A stretch of DNA of 40,406 nucleotides from an uncultured Hippea sp. GTDB lineage: Bacteria; Campylobacterota_A; Desulfurellia; JAADFJ01. Shown here piece after piece: positions 16,731 to 30,382 of the stretch (the first letter of the stretch is position 1; each line of letters begins with the position of its first letter). The stretch covers positions 1 to 40,406 of the forward strand of contig CAJVZA010000008.1 of the NCBI GenBank assembly GCA_913009315.1. Direction: 5' to 3'. The notes under the pieces were generated by a model, which was given only the letters and a program-made list of their open reading frames with translations, ran no database searches and was not told where the DNA came from. The position numbers and the translations under genes were made by a program.

Positions 16731-17681
16731 TTGGAGTTTTCTTTTATAGATCATGTTACAATAACGGTATCCTCGGGCAAAGGCGGCAGAGGTGCCGTAA
16801 GTTTCAGACATGAAAAATATATTCCCAGAGGCGGGCCTGACGGCGGCAAAGGAGGAGACGGAGGCGCTGTAATTATCAAGGCGGATACCAATACTCATCT
16901 GCTCCGATCATTCAGGTCAAAAAAATTTCTCAAAGCTCAGGACGGGCATCCGGGACAATCAAAGAATCGAACAGGCAAAGGAGGAGAAGATCTCGTACTG
17001 CCGGTTCCTCCATGGACTATTATATTTGATGAACAGAACAATCTGATAGCTGATATGTTTAAATGCGGCAGTCTTGTGATTTGCAAAGGCGGTAAAGGCG
17101 GTCTTGGTAATTCAAGTTTTGCAACATCTGTAAGGCAAAAACCTGTAAAATATCAGGAAGGGCTGCCCGGTCAGACAAAAACGATAAAGCTGATGATCAA
17201 AATGCTTGGCGACGTAGGTATAGTAGGTTTCCCGAATGTAGGCAAATCAACATTCATAAGCAAAATCAGTGATGCAAAACCGGAAATAGCAGACTATCAC
17301 TTTACCACCATCAACCCGCATCTTGGAATGGCAGAATATGACGATAAAGAGATTTTGTTTGTCGATATACCGGGAATTGTTGAGGGAGCAAACAGCGGAA
17401 GAGGATTGGGCCTGAGATTTTTATCGCATATAGAGAGATCAAAAATATTGCTTATTATGCTTGATGGAACAGATGACCCGATAAAGCAATATGCTGTTCT
17501 GATAAATGAGCTGAAAAAATATGGAAAAGGAATATCTGAAAAGCCTAAGGTAATCGTTGTAAATAAGATTGATCTTATGGAGAAATGTGAGCAGTATTTT
17601 GATTTTCCTGTTTTTTACATTTCCGCTCTTAAAGCAACCAATATCGATAAGCTTTTGGAGTTTATTGCCGGCTTGATATAA
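16731..17681 (+). CDS. obg: Obg-family GTPase
   Basis: 316 residues. The Gly-rich Obg domain ('SSGKGGRGAVSFRHEKYIPRGGPDGGKGG') is followed by the G domain: G1 GFPNVGKST, G2 'FTT', G3 'DIPG', G4 'NKID', G5 'SAL'. It lacks the C-terminal OCT extension, so it is a short Obg. It assists 50S maturation and links ribosome state to growth. The start is odd: the only standard codon in frame after a TAG at 16725 is TTG at 16731, with no Shine-Dalgarno sequence; GGAG at 16732-16735 instead sits about 10 nt before an ATA at 16746, where homologues usually begin with 'FID'. Start coordinate uncertain. Confidence 0.93.
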   Translation: MEFSFIDHVTITVSSGKGGRGAVSFRHEKYIPRGGPDGGKGGDGGAVIIKADTNTHLLRSFRSKKFLKAQDGHPGQSKNRTGKGGEDLVLPVPPWTIIFDEQNNLIADMFKCGSLVICKGGKGGLGNSSFATSVRQKPVKYQEGLPGQTKTIKLMIKMLGDVGIVGFPNVGKSTFISKISDAKPEIADYHFTTINPHLGMAEYDDKEILFVDIPGIVEGANSGRGLGLRFLSHIERSKILLIMLDGTDDPIKQYAVLINELKKYGKGISEKPKVIVVNKIDLMEKCEQYFDFPVFYISALKATNIDKLLEFIAGLI

Positions 17682-17682
17682 A

Positions 17683-18765
17683 GTGAGAATAGTAGTAAAA
17701 ATCGGCAGTTCGGTTTTGCTGGATGAAGACGGAAAAATAGAGACTCGTCGATTAAAAAACATTACTGATCAGATAAGCGTTCTGGAAAAAACAAATGATG
17801 TTCTGCTTGTTTCCTCAGGTGCGATTGCTGCCGGAACAGCCGTCTTGAATGTTGAAAAACAACCTGGTAATATCATTCGTCAGCAAGCGTTATCGGCAGT
17901 TGGTCAGCCGTATCTTATTTCACTTTATCAAGAGCTGTTCAGCAAAGACGGAACAAGAATTGCTCAGGTACTTTTGAGCAGGGATGATCTGGCAAACAGA
18001 AGACGCTACCTGAACGCAAAAAATACCCTTTTGAATTTAATAAAGATGAAGGTTGTTCCGGTTATCAACGAGAACGATACTGTAGTTGTATATGAACTTT
18101 GTTTTGGCGATAATGATAACCTTTCAAGCCTGGTTGCAAATCTTATAGAAGCTGATCTGCTGATTATACTTTCGGATATCGACGGAATATATAATGATGA
18201 TCCGAAAATTAATCCTGACGCCAGAATAATAAAAAATATAAGCAATATTGAAAATTTGAATATCAAAACAACAGAGCACATCTCGTGTTATGGTACCGGA
18301 GGAATGAAAAGCAAGATTGATGCAATCAAGCGCGCTTCTTTGAGCGGAATTAAATCTATTGTTGCAAATGGAAAAAGAGATGGAATAATTCTGGATATAG
18401 TGTCGGAAAGACATTCCGGAACAACTGTTCTGCCATCAAGAACGCCTCTTCAGGCAAAAAAATATTGGCTTCTTTATGATGGTGTTTCGCAGGGCAGGGT
18501 ATCTATTGACCGCGGCGCATATAATGCTATAAATTCAGGTAAGTCTCTCCTTCCGGCAGGTATCAGGAAAATAGAAGGCGGCTTTCAAAGAGGCGACATT
18601 GTTGATATAATCATAGATAACAGGTCGATTGGAAAGGGTATAATAAACTATAACTACGATGAGGCAATAAAAATTATTGGAAAAAACAGTGCCAGGATAT
18701 CTAAAATTTTAGGTTATAGTTACGGAGATGAGATTATAAGAAGAGAAAACGTAGCATTTCTGTAG
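17683..18765 (+). CDS. proB: Glutamate 5-kinase
   Basis: 360 residues. Phosphorylates glutamate gamma-carboxylate, the first step of proline synthesis. The amino-acid kinase domain shows 'VVKIGSSVLLDEDG', 'LLVSSGAIAAG', 'VPVINENDTVV', 'FGDNDNLSSLVA' and 'YGTGGMKSKIDAIKRA'. A C-terminal PUA domain starts near 'GRVSIDRGAYNAINSGKSLLP'. The start is a GTG 1 base after the obg stop, so translation is probably coupled. Proline feedback inhibition is expected of the family. Confidence 0.95.
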   Translation: MRIVVKIGSSVLLDEDGKIETRRLKNITDQISVLEKTNDVLLVSSGAIAAGTAVLNVEKQPGNIIRQQALSAVGQPYLISLYQELFSKDGTRIAQVLLSRDDLANRRRYLNAKNTLLNLIKMKVVPVINENDTVVVYELCFGDNDNLSSLVANLIEADLLIILSDIDGIYNDDPKINPDARIIKNISNIENLNIKTTEHISCYGTGGMKSKIDAIKRASLSGIKSIVANGKRDGIILDIVSERHSGTTVLPSRTPLQAKKYWLLYDGVSQGRVSIDRGAYNAINSGKSLLPAGIRKIEGGFQRGDIVDIIIDNRSIGKGIINYNYDEAIKIIGKNSARISKILGYSYGDEIIRRENVAFL

Positions 18766-18773
18766 GAGGAGTA

Positions 18774-20015
18774 ATGACAAATATAAATGAGGCGGTTAAA
18801 GCTTCAAAGAGCGCATCAAGAAAGATCTCTTTGGTCGGCAGCAGTGCAAAAAACCGTTTTTTGGAAAATCTCGAAAGACTCCTTGATAAAAACAGAGAAA
18901 AGATCCTACACGAGAATAGCATAGATATAGAAAACAACAGAAAGAGATTAAGCGGCGCAAAAATCGACAGACTTATGATTAACGATGAGAGAATTTCGAA
19001 AATTATCGAATCTGTTAATATGATAAGAAAGATCGAAGATCCTGTAGGTAGAATCAGCTCCGGCAAAAAGCTTCCGAACGGACTGCTTCTGCTGAAAAAG
19101 CAGGTCCCGATCGGACTTATAATGATTATCTATGAGTCACGCCCGAATGTTACCATAGATGCCGCAGTTCTATGTCTTAAAGCGGGCAACGGAGTAATTT
19201 TAAAAGGCGGGAAAGAGTCAATTAACACAAATAGAATACTTTCCGGTCTGCTTAAAGAAGCGCTGCGAATTGCTGGAATAGATGAGAATGCAGTATATTT
19301 TGTGGATACAACAGATAGAAAGGCAACGGCATCGCTTCTTGAAATGGATGACTTAATTGATCTGGTTATACCGAGAGGCGGAGGTTCGCTGATAAAATAT
19401 GTATCTGAAAACAGCAAAATACCGGTCATAAAACATGATAAAGGCCTGTGCCATATTTATGTTGACAATCAGGCAAGTTTATCAATGGCAAGAAAAATAG
19501 TTTACAACGCAAAGGTAGAAAGACCGGGTGTGTGTAATGCTGTCGAAACCCTTCTTGTAAATTCAGATATTGCGGAGAACTTTTTGCCGGAGATGGCAAG
19601 AGAACTGATTTCTGCCGATGTTACCCTTTTGGGCTGCGAAAAGACGGCTCAAATCATAGATGTTGAGCCTGCCGATGAAAATGACTGGCGGACAGAATAT
19701 CTTGATTTAACGCTTTCAATAAAAATTGTTGATAGTGCTGATGAGGCGATAGATCATATAAATCGATACGGTTCGCACCATTCAGATGCCATAATTACCG
19801 ATAACTTTTCTAATGCGATGAAATTTACGGATGAAACAGATTCCGCTGCGGTTTATGTAAATGCATCAACACGATTTACTGACGGAGGGCAATTCGGTAT
19901 GGGAGCAGAGATAGGCATATCGACCAACCGCCTGCATGCAAGGGGACCAATGGGAATAGAAGAGCTTACTATATATAAATATATTATTATAGGAAATGGT
20001 CAGATAAGAGATTGA
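18774..20015 (+). CDS. proA: Gamma-glutamyl phosphate reductase
   Basis: 413 residues, full length. NADPH-dependent reduction of gamma-glutamyl phosphate to glutamate semialdehyde, the step after ProB. Aldehyde-dehydrogenase-like motifs: 'PIGLIMIIYESRPNVTIDAA', 'LKAGNGVILKGGKES', 'VIKHDKGLCHIYVD', the catalytic Cys in 'ERPGVCNAVETLL' and 'FTDGGQFGMGAEIGISTNRLHARGPMG'. AGGAGG precedes the ATG by 4 nt. It follows proB by 8 bases. Confidence 0.96.
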   Translation: MTNINEAVKASKSASRKISLVGSSAKNRFLENLERLLDKNREKILHENSIDIENNRKRLSGAKIDRLMINDERISKIIESVNMIRKIEDPVGRISSGKKLPNGLLLLKKQVPIGLIMIIYESRPNVTIDAAVLCLKAGNGVILKGGKESINTNRILSGLLKEALRIAGIDENAVYFVDTTDRKATASLLEMDDLIDLVIPRGGGSLIKYVSENSKIPVIKHDKGLCHIYVDNQASLSMARKIVYNAKVERPGVCNAVETLLVNSDIAENFLPEMARELISADVTLLGCEKTAQIIDVEPADENDWRTEYLDLTLSIKIVDSADEAIDHINRYGSHHSDAIITDNFSNAMKFTDETDSAAVYVNASTRFTDGGQFGMGAEIGISTNRLHARGPMGIEELTIYKYIIIGNGQIRD

Positions 20016-20575
20016 AGATAGGAATATTGGGCGGAAGGTTTGATCCGATTCATATAGCTCATATAAGAGCTGCAATAGAATTCTATGAGCAGATCAATCT
20101 TGACAGACTTATCGTAGTGCCGGCAGGAGTTCCAGCCCACAAAAAGGTTGTCGCTTCGGCAGAGGATAGATTTCATATGACTCAATTGGCGTTTAAGACA
20201 CTGAAATTTGCAGAAATTGATGATTATGAGATAAAAAGCAGAGAGACCTCTTATACGGTAGACAGCCTCAAGCATTACAAAAAGAAATACCCCGGATCTA
20301 CGCTTTTTTATCTTGTCGGACTGGATGAATTTATAAATATACGGACATGGAAAGACTGGAGTCTTTGCCTTGAGCTTGCCCGTTTTGTTGTTGTGGAAAG
20401 GCGTACAAACTTTCAATCGGCTGATGTGGAAGAAGATTGTGAAAGAATTGGCATGCGAACGCTTGATATCTCGTCATCGGAAATTAGAATGATGATTGAA
20501 CATGGGAAAATGGTCGACTATCTGCTTCCTGAGGCAGTTAAATGTTATATTGAACAAGAGGGACTTTACAGATGA
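20012..20575 (+). CDS. nadD: Nicotinate-nucleotide adenylyltransferase
   Basis: 187 residues. Adenylates nicotinate mononucleotide in NAD synthesis. N-terminal 'GILGGRFDPIHIAHI' is the nucleotidyl-transferase GxFDPxHxxH signature, with Ala where Gly is usual in HxGH. 'RDSxS'-type C-terminal motif is present as 'DISSSEIRMMI'. It starts at a TTG that overlaps the proA stop (TTGA). The proA-nadD-rsfS order is widespread in Gram-negative bacteria. Confidence 0.93.
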   Translation: MKIGILGGRFDPIHIAHIRAAIEFYEQINLDRLIVVPAGVPAHKKVVASAEDRFHMTQLAFKTLKFAEIDDYEIKSRETSYTVDSLKHYKKKYPGSTLFYLVGLDEFINIRTWKDWSLCLELARFVVVERRTNFQSADVEEDCERIGMRTLDISSSEIRMMIEHGKMVDYLLPEAVKCYIEQEGLYR

Positions 20576-21273
20576 ATAGCGATAAATTGATAATAGAGAA
20601 AATAGAAAAAGTTTTAGACGACAACAAAGGTGAAGAGATTACAACCATAAAAATGTCTCCCGGAAAATCGCTTTTTGATTACAGTGTAATTGTAACGAGC
20701 CAAAGCAAAAGACATTCGGAGAGTCTTGCCGATAAAGTGATTTATGAGTGCAAAAAGTTAGATATAAAAAATATTAAAGTTGAAGGAGATAAAGATTCCG
20801 ACTGGATACTGCTTGATCTTGGCGGTATAATGGTCGATATTTTTACAAAAGAGGGAAGAGAGCGCTACTCGTTGGAAGATCTTTGGAAAGATCATGAGAT
20901 GCAAAAATTAGAGCACGGCGGGGTGAGATTTATGGATATGGATATAGAGAAGAAAAATGCAATAATTTTAAAAAACCGTTTGCAATCGTTGTATGAAGAA
21001 CTGAAGATGGTTGAATCCTCACTTAAAAAGGTGAGACACAAAGAGATAATCGACAAAGCAACATCTACCGAATCCACACTGATATCAGGCATCGAATATG
21101 AAAGAAAAAATCAGGAGATTCGTGCAATTAAAAATGCCTTGAATAGAATGCATGAGGGAAGCTATGGTATCTGCATTGAATGCGAAAAGAGGATCGATGA
21201 GAGCAGACTTGAAATTATGCCTACGGCGAAATTTTGTATGGAATGCAGAAGCAGACATGCAAATAAGGCGTAA
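20572..21273 (+). CDS. RsfS ribosome-silencing factor fused to a DksA/TraR-type zinc-finger protein
   Basis: 233 residues in one uninterrupted frame. Residues about 5-108 are RsfS (binds L14 on the 50S subunit and blocks subunit joining): 'SLFDYSVIVTSQSKRHSESLADKV', 'DWILLDLGGIMVDIFTKEGRERYSLEDLW'. Residues about 121-233 are a DksA/TraR-like module: helical region, then 'GSYGICIECEKRIDESRLEIMPTAKFCMEC' with a C4 zinc site (C201, C204, C222, C225). Normally these are separate genes. An internal ATG at 20932 (M121) has GGGGTGA about 5-6 nt upstream, so a free DksA-like protein might also be made. It starts 4 bases inside nadD and overlaps comF by 17 bases. What the fusion does is not known. Confidence 0.88.
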   Translation: MNSDKLIIEKIEKVLDDNKGEEITTIKMSPGKSLFDYSVIVTSQSKRHSESLADKVIYECKKLDIKNIKVEGDKDSDWILLDLGGIMVDIFTKEGRERYSLEDLWKDHEMQKLEHGGVRFMDMDIEKKNAIILKNRLQSLYEELKMVESSLKKVRHKEIIDKATSTESTLISGIEYERKNQEIRAIKNALNRMHEGSYGICIECEKRIDESRLEIMPTAKFCMECRSRHANKA

Positions 21274-21949
21274 TATCGGTTCGCAGATTTTATCTGTCTT
21301 TTTTCCCGAGAAATGCTATATATGCGGGGTAAAAGCCGAGATGTTATGTGAAGACTGCAAAAAGAAATTTGTTATCCCTGTTACAAGATGCATTAAATGC
21401 GGAAGGGCGCTTCCTGAGGCAGATGCCGACTATATTTGTCAGCACTGCTTTACCGAGAAGCCTGTATACGATGGCGGAATTGCCTTCTTTAAATACACGG
21501 ATGCTGTAAAATCATGGATTCATAATATTAAATATGGAAAAATGAGTTATCAGATCAGAATTTTGGATATCTATAAAGATCAAATTTCAAAGGCTATCGA
21601 CGAGTTCAATCCGGATCTTTTAGTTCCTATTCCGCTTACAATGGAACATGCATATCTTAGAGGATTCAATCAATCGCTCATTGTTGCTCAAAGAATTGCA
21701 AAATGGATAAAACTGCCTGTTTGTCATGCACTCAGGAAAACGAAATTTACAGAAAGCCAGACGGCAGTTGACGCCGGCAGAAGAAAAAGAAATGTAAAAG
21801 GCAGCTTTTCGGCTTCGAAAAAAATTCGGGACAAAAGGATATTACTGATAGATGATGTTTTTACAACAGGTTCAACAATCGGCGAAGCAGCCAAAACATT
21901 AAAACAATATACTGATACTGTCTACTTTTTTACGGTAGCCGGAACATGA
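21257..21949 (+). CDS. comF: ComF-family phosphoribosyltransferase-like protein
   Basis: About 230 residues. The N-terminal zinc-ribbon region has cysteine pairs CYIC, CEDC, CIKC and CQHC (residues 20-64). The PRTase domain follows: 'LVPIPLTMEHAYLRGFNQSLIVA', 'TESQTAVDAGRRKRNVKGSF' and the PRPP loop 'ILLIDDVFTTGSTIGEAA'. Homologues are linked to DNA uptake (ComFC/GntX); the substrate is not established. The ATG at 21257 is chosen because the frame upstream of it is the out-of-frame shadow of the zinc finger gene. Confidence 0.9.
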   Translation: MQIRRNIGSQILSVFFPEKCYICGVKAEMLCEDCKKKFVIPVTRCIKCGRALPEADADYICQHCFTEKPVYDGGIAFFKYTDAVKSWIHNIKYGKMSYQIRILDIYKDQISKAIDEFNPDLLVPIPLTMEHAYLRGFNQSLIVAQRIAKWIKLPVCHALRKTKFTESQTAVDAGRRKRNVKGSFSASKKIRDKRILLIDDVFTTGSTIGEAAKTLKQYTDTVYFFTVAGT

Positions 21950-21958
21950 GGAGGATAG

Positions 21959-22972
21959 ATGAGCAAGATTAATGTTGCAATTAACGGTTTTGGAAGAATA
22001 GGAAGAATGACATATCGCGCAATGAGTGCCAATGAAAAGATAAATGTTGCGGCAATCAATGATCTTACAGATCCAAACACATTGGCTCATCTTTTAAAAT
22101 ATGATTCGGTTCACGGCGTATTTGATAAAGAAGTAAGAGCGGATAAAGATACTCTCATAGTCGGTCAAAACAGAATAAATATCTTCAAAGAAAGAGATCC
22201 GGCTAAATTGCCCTGGAAAAGCCTGAACATCGATGTTGTTGTAGAGTCAACGGGATTCTTTAGAACAAAAGATCTCGCTTCAAAACATCTTGAGGCAGGA
22301 GCAAAAAAGGTAGCTCTCAGCGCACCGGCAAAGGGAGGCGCCGTTGCAACGGTGGTATTGGGTGTGAACGACAGCAGGGAGCTTATAGAAAACGAAAAAA
22401 TACTGTCAAACGCATCATGTACCACGAACTGTCTGGCTCCGGTAATGAAAGTTCTCATAGATAATTTCGGCATAGAGTCGGGCTTTATGACCACCGTTCA
22501 TTCCTATACAAACGATCAAAGAATACTTGATTTTCCGCACTCTGATTTGAGAAGGGCGCGCTCAGCGGCAATCAATATTATTCCGACATCAACCGGTGCG
22601 ACAATAGCAACCGAGATTGTGCTTCCCGAACTCAAGGGCAGGCTTGACGGAATATCGGTAAGGGTGCCGACGCCGGACGGATCGTTAATAGATCTTTCAT
22701 TTGATGCAAAAAATGAACTGACAATTGAAAAAATAAATGAAGCAATGCGGAGAGCAGCTGCCGGATATATGAAAGGCATATTGGAATATTCGGATGAACC
22801 GCTTGTTTCAAGCGATATCGTAGGCAATCCGTATTCAGCCATTTTTGACTCTCAGTTTACCAGAACGGTCGGAAAAAAGAGCGGCAGAATTATCGCATGG
22901 TATGATAATGAGTGGGGATATTCATCACGTCTCGCAGAACTTATCGAAAAGATGGGAAGCTCCATAAAATAA
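21959..22972 (+). CDS. gap: Glyceraldehyde-3-phosphate dehydrogenase
   Basis: 337 residues, class I NAD(P)-dependent GAPDH of glycolysis/gluconeogenesis. N-terminal 'VAINGFGRIGRMTYRA' binds the dinucleotide; the catalytic Cys lies in 'ILSNASCTTNCLAPVMK'; 'HSYTNDQRILDFPHSDLRRARSAAINIIPTSTGA' and 'WYDNEWGYSSRLAELI' complete the signature. GAGG with short spacing precedes the ATG. First of a gap-pgk-tpiA run, with the pgk ATG sharing one base with its stop codon. Confidence 0.98.
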   Translation: MSKINVAINGFGRIGRMTYRAMSANEKINVAAINDLTDPNTLAHLLKYDSVHGVFDKEVRADKDTLIVGQNRINIFKERDPAKLPWKSLNIDVVVESTGFFRTKDLASKHLEAGAKKVALSAPAKGGAVATVVLGVNDSRELIENEKILSNASCTTNCLAPVMKVLIDNFGIESGFMTTVHSYTNDQRILDFPHSDLRRARSAAINIIPTSTGATIATEIVLPELKGRLDGISVRVPTPDGSLIDLSFDAKNELTIEKINEAMRRAAAGYMKGILEYSDEPLVSSDIVGNPYSAIFDSQFTRTVGKKSGRIIAWYDNEWGYSSRLAELIEKMGSSIK

Positions 22973-24156
22973 TGCTTTCTATAAACGATATAGTCATTGC
23001 CGAAAAATCGGTTTTTATAAGATGTGATTTTAATGTTCCGATTGATCAGGATGGGCAGATAAATGATGACAGACGAATAAGAGAAGCACTTCCGACAATC
23101 AGATATGCTGTTGATGAACGGGCTAAGGTTATACTTGCATCTCATCTTGGAAGACCTGACGGATATGATAAAAGCCTCAGTTTGAAAAATATCCGCAGAC
23201 GACTTGAAACGCTGCTCCATACCAACATTGCTCTTGCTCCTGATTGTGTTGGAGAAGAAGTTGAGAAAATGATAAAAAAGATGAAGCCGGGGGAGATTAT
23301 TTTGCTTGAAAATCTCAGGTTTCATAAGGGAGAGACGCAAAATGATCCTGCCTTTGCGCAATCATTGGCAAGACTTGCTCAGATTTATGTCAACAATGCC
23401 TTCGGCACATCGCACAGAAGACATGCATCAATATTTGGAATGCCGAAAATTATGGATGTTGCCGCAGCAGGATTTCTTTTGAAAAAGGAGATAAGCTATT
23501 TCAAAAAGGTTTTGGATAATCCAATCCGTCCGCTTGTTTCAATTTTGGGAGGAGCAAAGCTAAAAGATAAAATAGGTGCAATTAAAAATCTTCTGGAGAT
23601 TTCAGATAAAATTCTTATCGGCGGCAAAATGGCGTTTCCGTTTATTGTCGGTCTCGGCAAAGATATTGGAATGAAGTACGATGATGAAATTACAGAAATC
23701 GTAAAAGAGATTTTATCTGCGTTGAAGACAAGCAAGAAGAGGTTTTATCTGCCGGTAGATGTAGTTGCAGCAGATAGCATAACAAACAGTACGGCAATAA
23801 AGATAGTACCCATAGAAGAGATTCCTAAGGGATGGTACGGGGTGGATATCGGTCCTGCAACCGTAAAACTTTTTGGAGAAGCACTTGCAGACACCAGAAC
23901 AATCTTGTGGAACGGCCCTATGGGAATATATGAAAACGATCTGTTCTCGCGGGGAACTTCAAGTATTGCTCACTATGTGGCTGATTCCTATGCACTTACC
24001 GTTGTGGGAGGCGGCGACACGGTGGATGCGATATACAGGGCACAGGAAGCCGAAAATATGAGTTTCGTTTCAACCGGAGGCGGAGCTGCGCTTAGACTTA
24101 TAAGCGGAAAAGAATTGCCGGGATTGGCGGTTTTAGAGGAAAAACAGAATGCATAA
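22972..24156 (+). CDS. pgk: Phosphoglycerate kinase
   Basis: 394 residues. Transfers phosphate between 1,3-bisphosphoglycerate and ADP. Motifs: 'SVFIRCDFNVPIDQDGQINDDRRIREALPTI', 'ILASHLGRPDG', 'EIILLENLRFHKGE', 'SILGGAKLKDKIG', 'ILWNGPMGIYE' and 'VVGGGDTVDAI'. The start is the ATG at 22972 overlapping the gap stop (TAATG). A longer in-frame start inside gap is rejected because residues before it have no family counterpart. The 3' end overlaps tpiA by 8 bases. Confidence 0.98.
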   Translation: MLSINDIVIAEKSVFIRCDFNVPIDQDGQINDDRRIREALPTIRYAVDERAKVILASHLGRPDGYDKSLSLKNIRRRLETLLHTNIALAPDCVGEEVEKMIKKMKPGEIILLENLRFHKGETQNDPAFAQSLARLAQIYVNNAFGTSHRRHASIFGMPKIMDVAAAGFLLKKEISYFKKVLDNPIRPLVSILGGAKLKDKIGAIKNLLEISDKILIGGKMAFPFIVGLGKDIGMKYDDEITEIVKEILSALKTSKKRFYLPVDVVAADSITNSTAIKIVPIEEIPKGWYGVDIGPATVKLFGEALADTRTILWNGPMGIYENDLFSRGTSSIAHYVADSYALTVVGGGDTVDAIYRAQEAENMSFVSTGGGAALRLISGKELPGLAVLEEKQNA

Positions 24157-24880
24157 GCCTATTGTGGCAGCGAACTGGAAAATGAATCTAACAAAAAAAT
24201 CTGCCGAAGATTTGATAGCAAAACTTAATAAATTTGTGTATGAAGACGTAGAAGTGATAATTATGCCGCCTTTTACGCTGCTTGATATGGCCGCCTCTAT
24301 TGCGGACAATCGAATAAAACTTGGGGCGCAGAACTGTTACTATAAAAAAAACGGAGCGTTTACCGGAGAAATCTCCCCCGATATGCTTGTAGATATTGGA
24401 TGCAAATATGTTATAGTAGGTCATTCTGAAAGAAGACATATTTTTGGTGAAACAAATGACCTTCTGCGTAAGAAACTTGCCGCATCAAAGCAAGCAGGCC
24501 TGATTCCTGTATATTGTATAGGAGAAACCCTTGATGAAAAAAGGAAAGGCGAAAAAGAGTCGGTTTTATCTGAGCAGCTGAACATAATCGATAATCTGTC
24601 TATGCCGCTGATTGTAGCTTATGAACCGGTTTGGGCCATAGGTACAGGCGTTGCAGCTGAAGTTGTTACGATAAGAGAAACGATTAAACTGATAAGGCAA
24701 AAGTTGAGGGAAAAGAGAGTGAAGGCGCCTGTTCTTTATGGAGGAAGCGTAAAACCGGATAATGCAAAGGAGATTGCATCTGAGACTTTAATCGATGGGG
24801 CGCTTGTTGGAGGCTCCGGCTTGAATGCAGACTCCTTTTTGCAAATTATAGATATTTTTAAAGAGGTAAGAAAATGTTGA
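24149..24880 (+). CDS. tpiA: Triose-phosphate isomerase
   Basis: 243 residues, interconverting DHAP and glyceraldehyde-3-phosphate. Catalytic landmarks: 'AANWKMN' (Lys11), 'GHSERRHIF' (His), 'YEPVWAIGTG' (Glu base and flexible loop) and 'LYGGSVKPDNA'. Typical length. It is translationally coupled to pgk at its start and to secG at its end by short overlaps. Confidence 0.98.
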   Translation: MHKPIVAANWKMNLTKKSAEDLIAKLNKFVYEDVEVIIMPPFTLLDMAASIADNRIKLGAQNCYYKKNGAFTGEISPDMLVDIGCKYVIVGHSERRHIFGETNDLLRKKLAASKQAGLIPVYCIGETLDEKRKGEKESVLSEQLNIIDNLSMPLIVAYEPVWAIGTGVAAEVVTIRETIKLIRQKLREKRVKAPVLYGGSVKPDNAKEIASETLIDGALVGGSGLNADSFLQIIDIFKEVRKC

Positions 24881-25224
24881 CTTTATTGATTTTCGGACAG
24901 TTTTTTTTGAGCATACTGCTCATAGGTATTATATTGATGCAAAAGGGCAAAGGAGCCTCAATGGGGGTATCCTTCGGAGCCGGAGCAAGCGAAACGGTAT
25001 TCGGCAGCAGAGGTCCTTTGCCGTTTATGGCAAAACTGACCTGGGTTCTGGGCATTCTGTTTGTTGTTAATGCATTTCTTATCAACAATGCGTTGATAGG
25101 AACGCGCACCAAATCGGTTACCACCAATACACAGATAATTCACAAAAAGGCCAAAAAATTGCCGACTCTGCCGATAAATCCAAATATCAAAATACCTGCA
25201 AAAAGCGGCAAAACCACTAAATAG
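24874..25224 (+). CDS. secG: Protein translocase subunit SecG
   Basis: 116 residues. Two hydrophobic helices (about 3-24 and about 52-75) flank the conserved 'ILMQKGKGASMGVSFGAGASETVFGSRG' loop, then a basic Lys/Pro tail. SecG associates with SecYE in the inner membrane. The tpiA-secG pair is a common bacterial arrangement. It overlaps tpiA by 7 bases. Confidence 0.94.
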   Translation: MLTLLIFGQFFLSILLIGIILMQKGKGASMGVSFGAGASETVFGSRGPLPFMAKLTWVLGILFVVNAFLINNALIGTRTKSVTTNTQIIHKKAKKLPTLPINPNIKIPAKSGKTTK

Positions 25225-25281
25225 TCCCTATATTCGTATTATGAGCCTGAGATTCTGCCTGACATTAGTTAAGAGGTGAAT

Positions 25282-30168
<4,887 letters not shown>

Positions 30169-30214
30169 TATACTGAACCTCGAAAGGATATTTTTTCATG
30201 CAGAAGGAAAGCGT

Positions 30215-30382
30215 ATGAAACGAAAAAGTTACAGTAAAAAATTAAAGATATGGATTACCTGCAGGGCAATCAAGGATCAGGAGACGACAAACCGGATTGT
30301 GTCGGGATGCGGAATGTATCCAAATCAAATCGGCAGCAGAAATAAACGGCTGCAATTCGATGAAGAGGTTTTCCGCCAATGA
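30215..30382 (+). pseudogene. Remnant of an IS3-family transposase OrfA
   Basis: 55 codons starting MKRKSYSKKLKIWI, with 'AIKDQETTNRIVSGCGMYPNQIGSRNKRL' following in two parts. This matches the pattern of IS3-family OrfA helix-turn-helix proteins (MKRKRYSxEFKxxVxLEALKxxxTxxELAxxxxVHPNQIxxWKKQL, from memory), with many helix residues altered and the frame ending right after the HTH. No OrfB follows. Its TGA overlaps the ATG of the MutS-like gene by 4 bases (ATGA), so the remnant could now supply a ribosome to that gene. Decayed IS material here supports mobility of the MutS-like pair. Confidence 0.65.
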
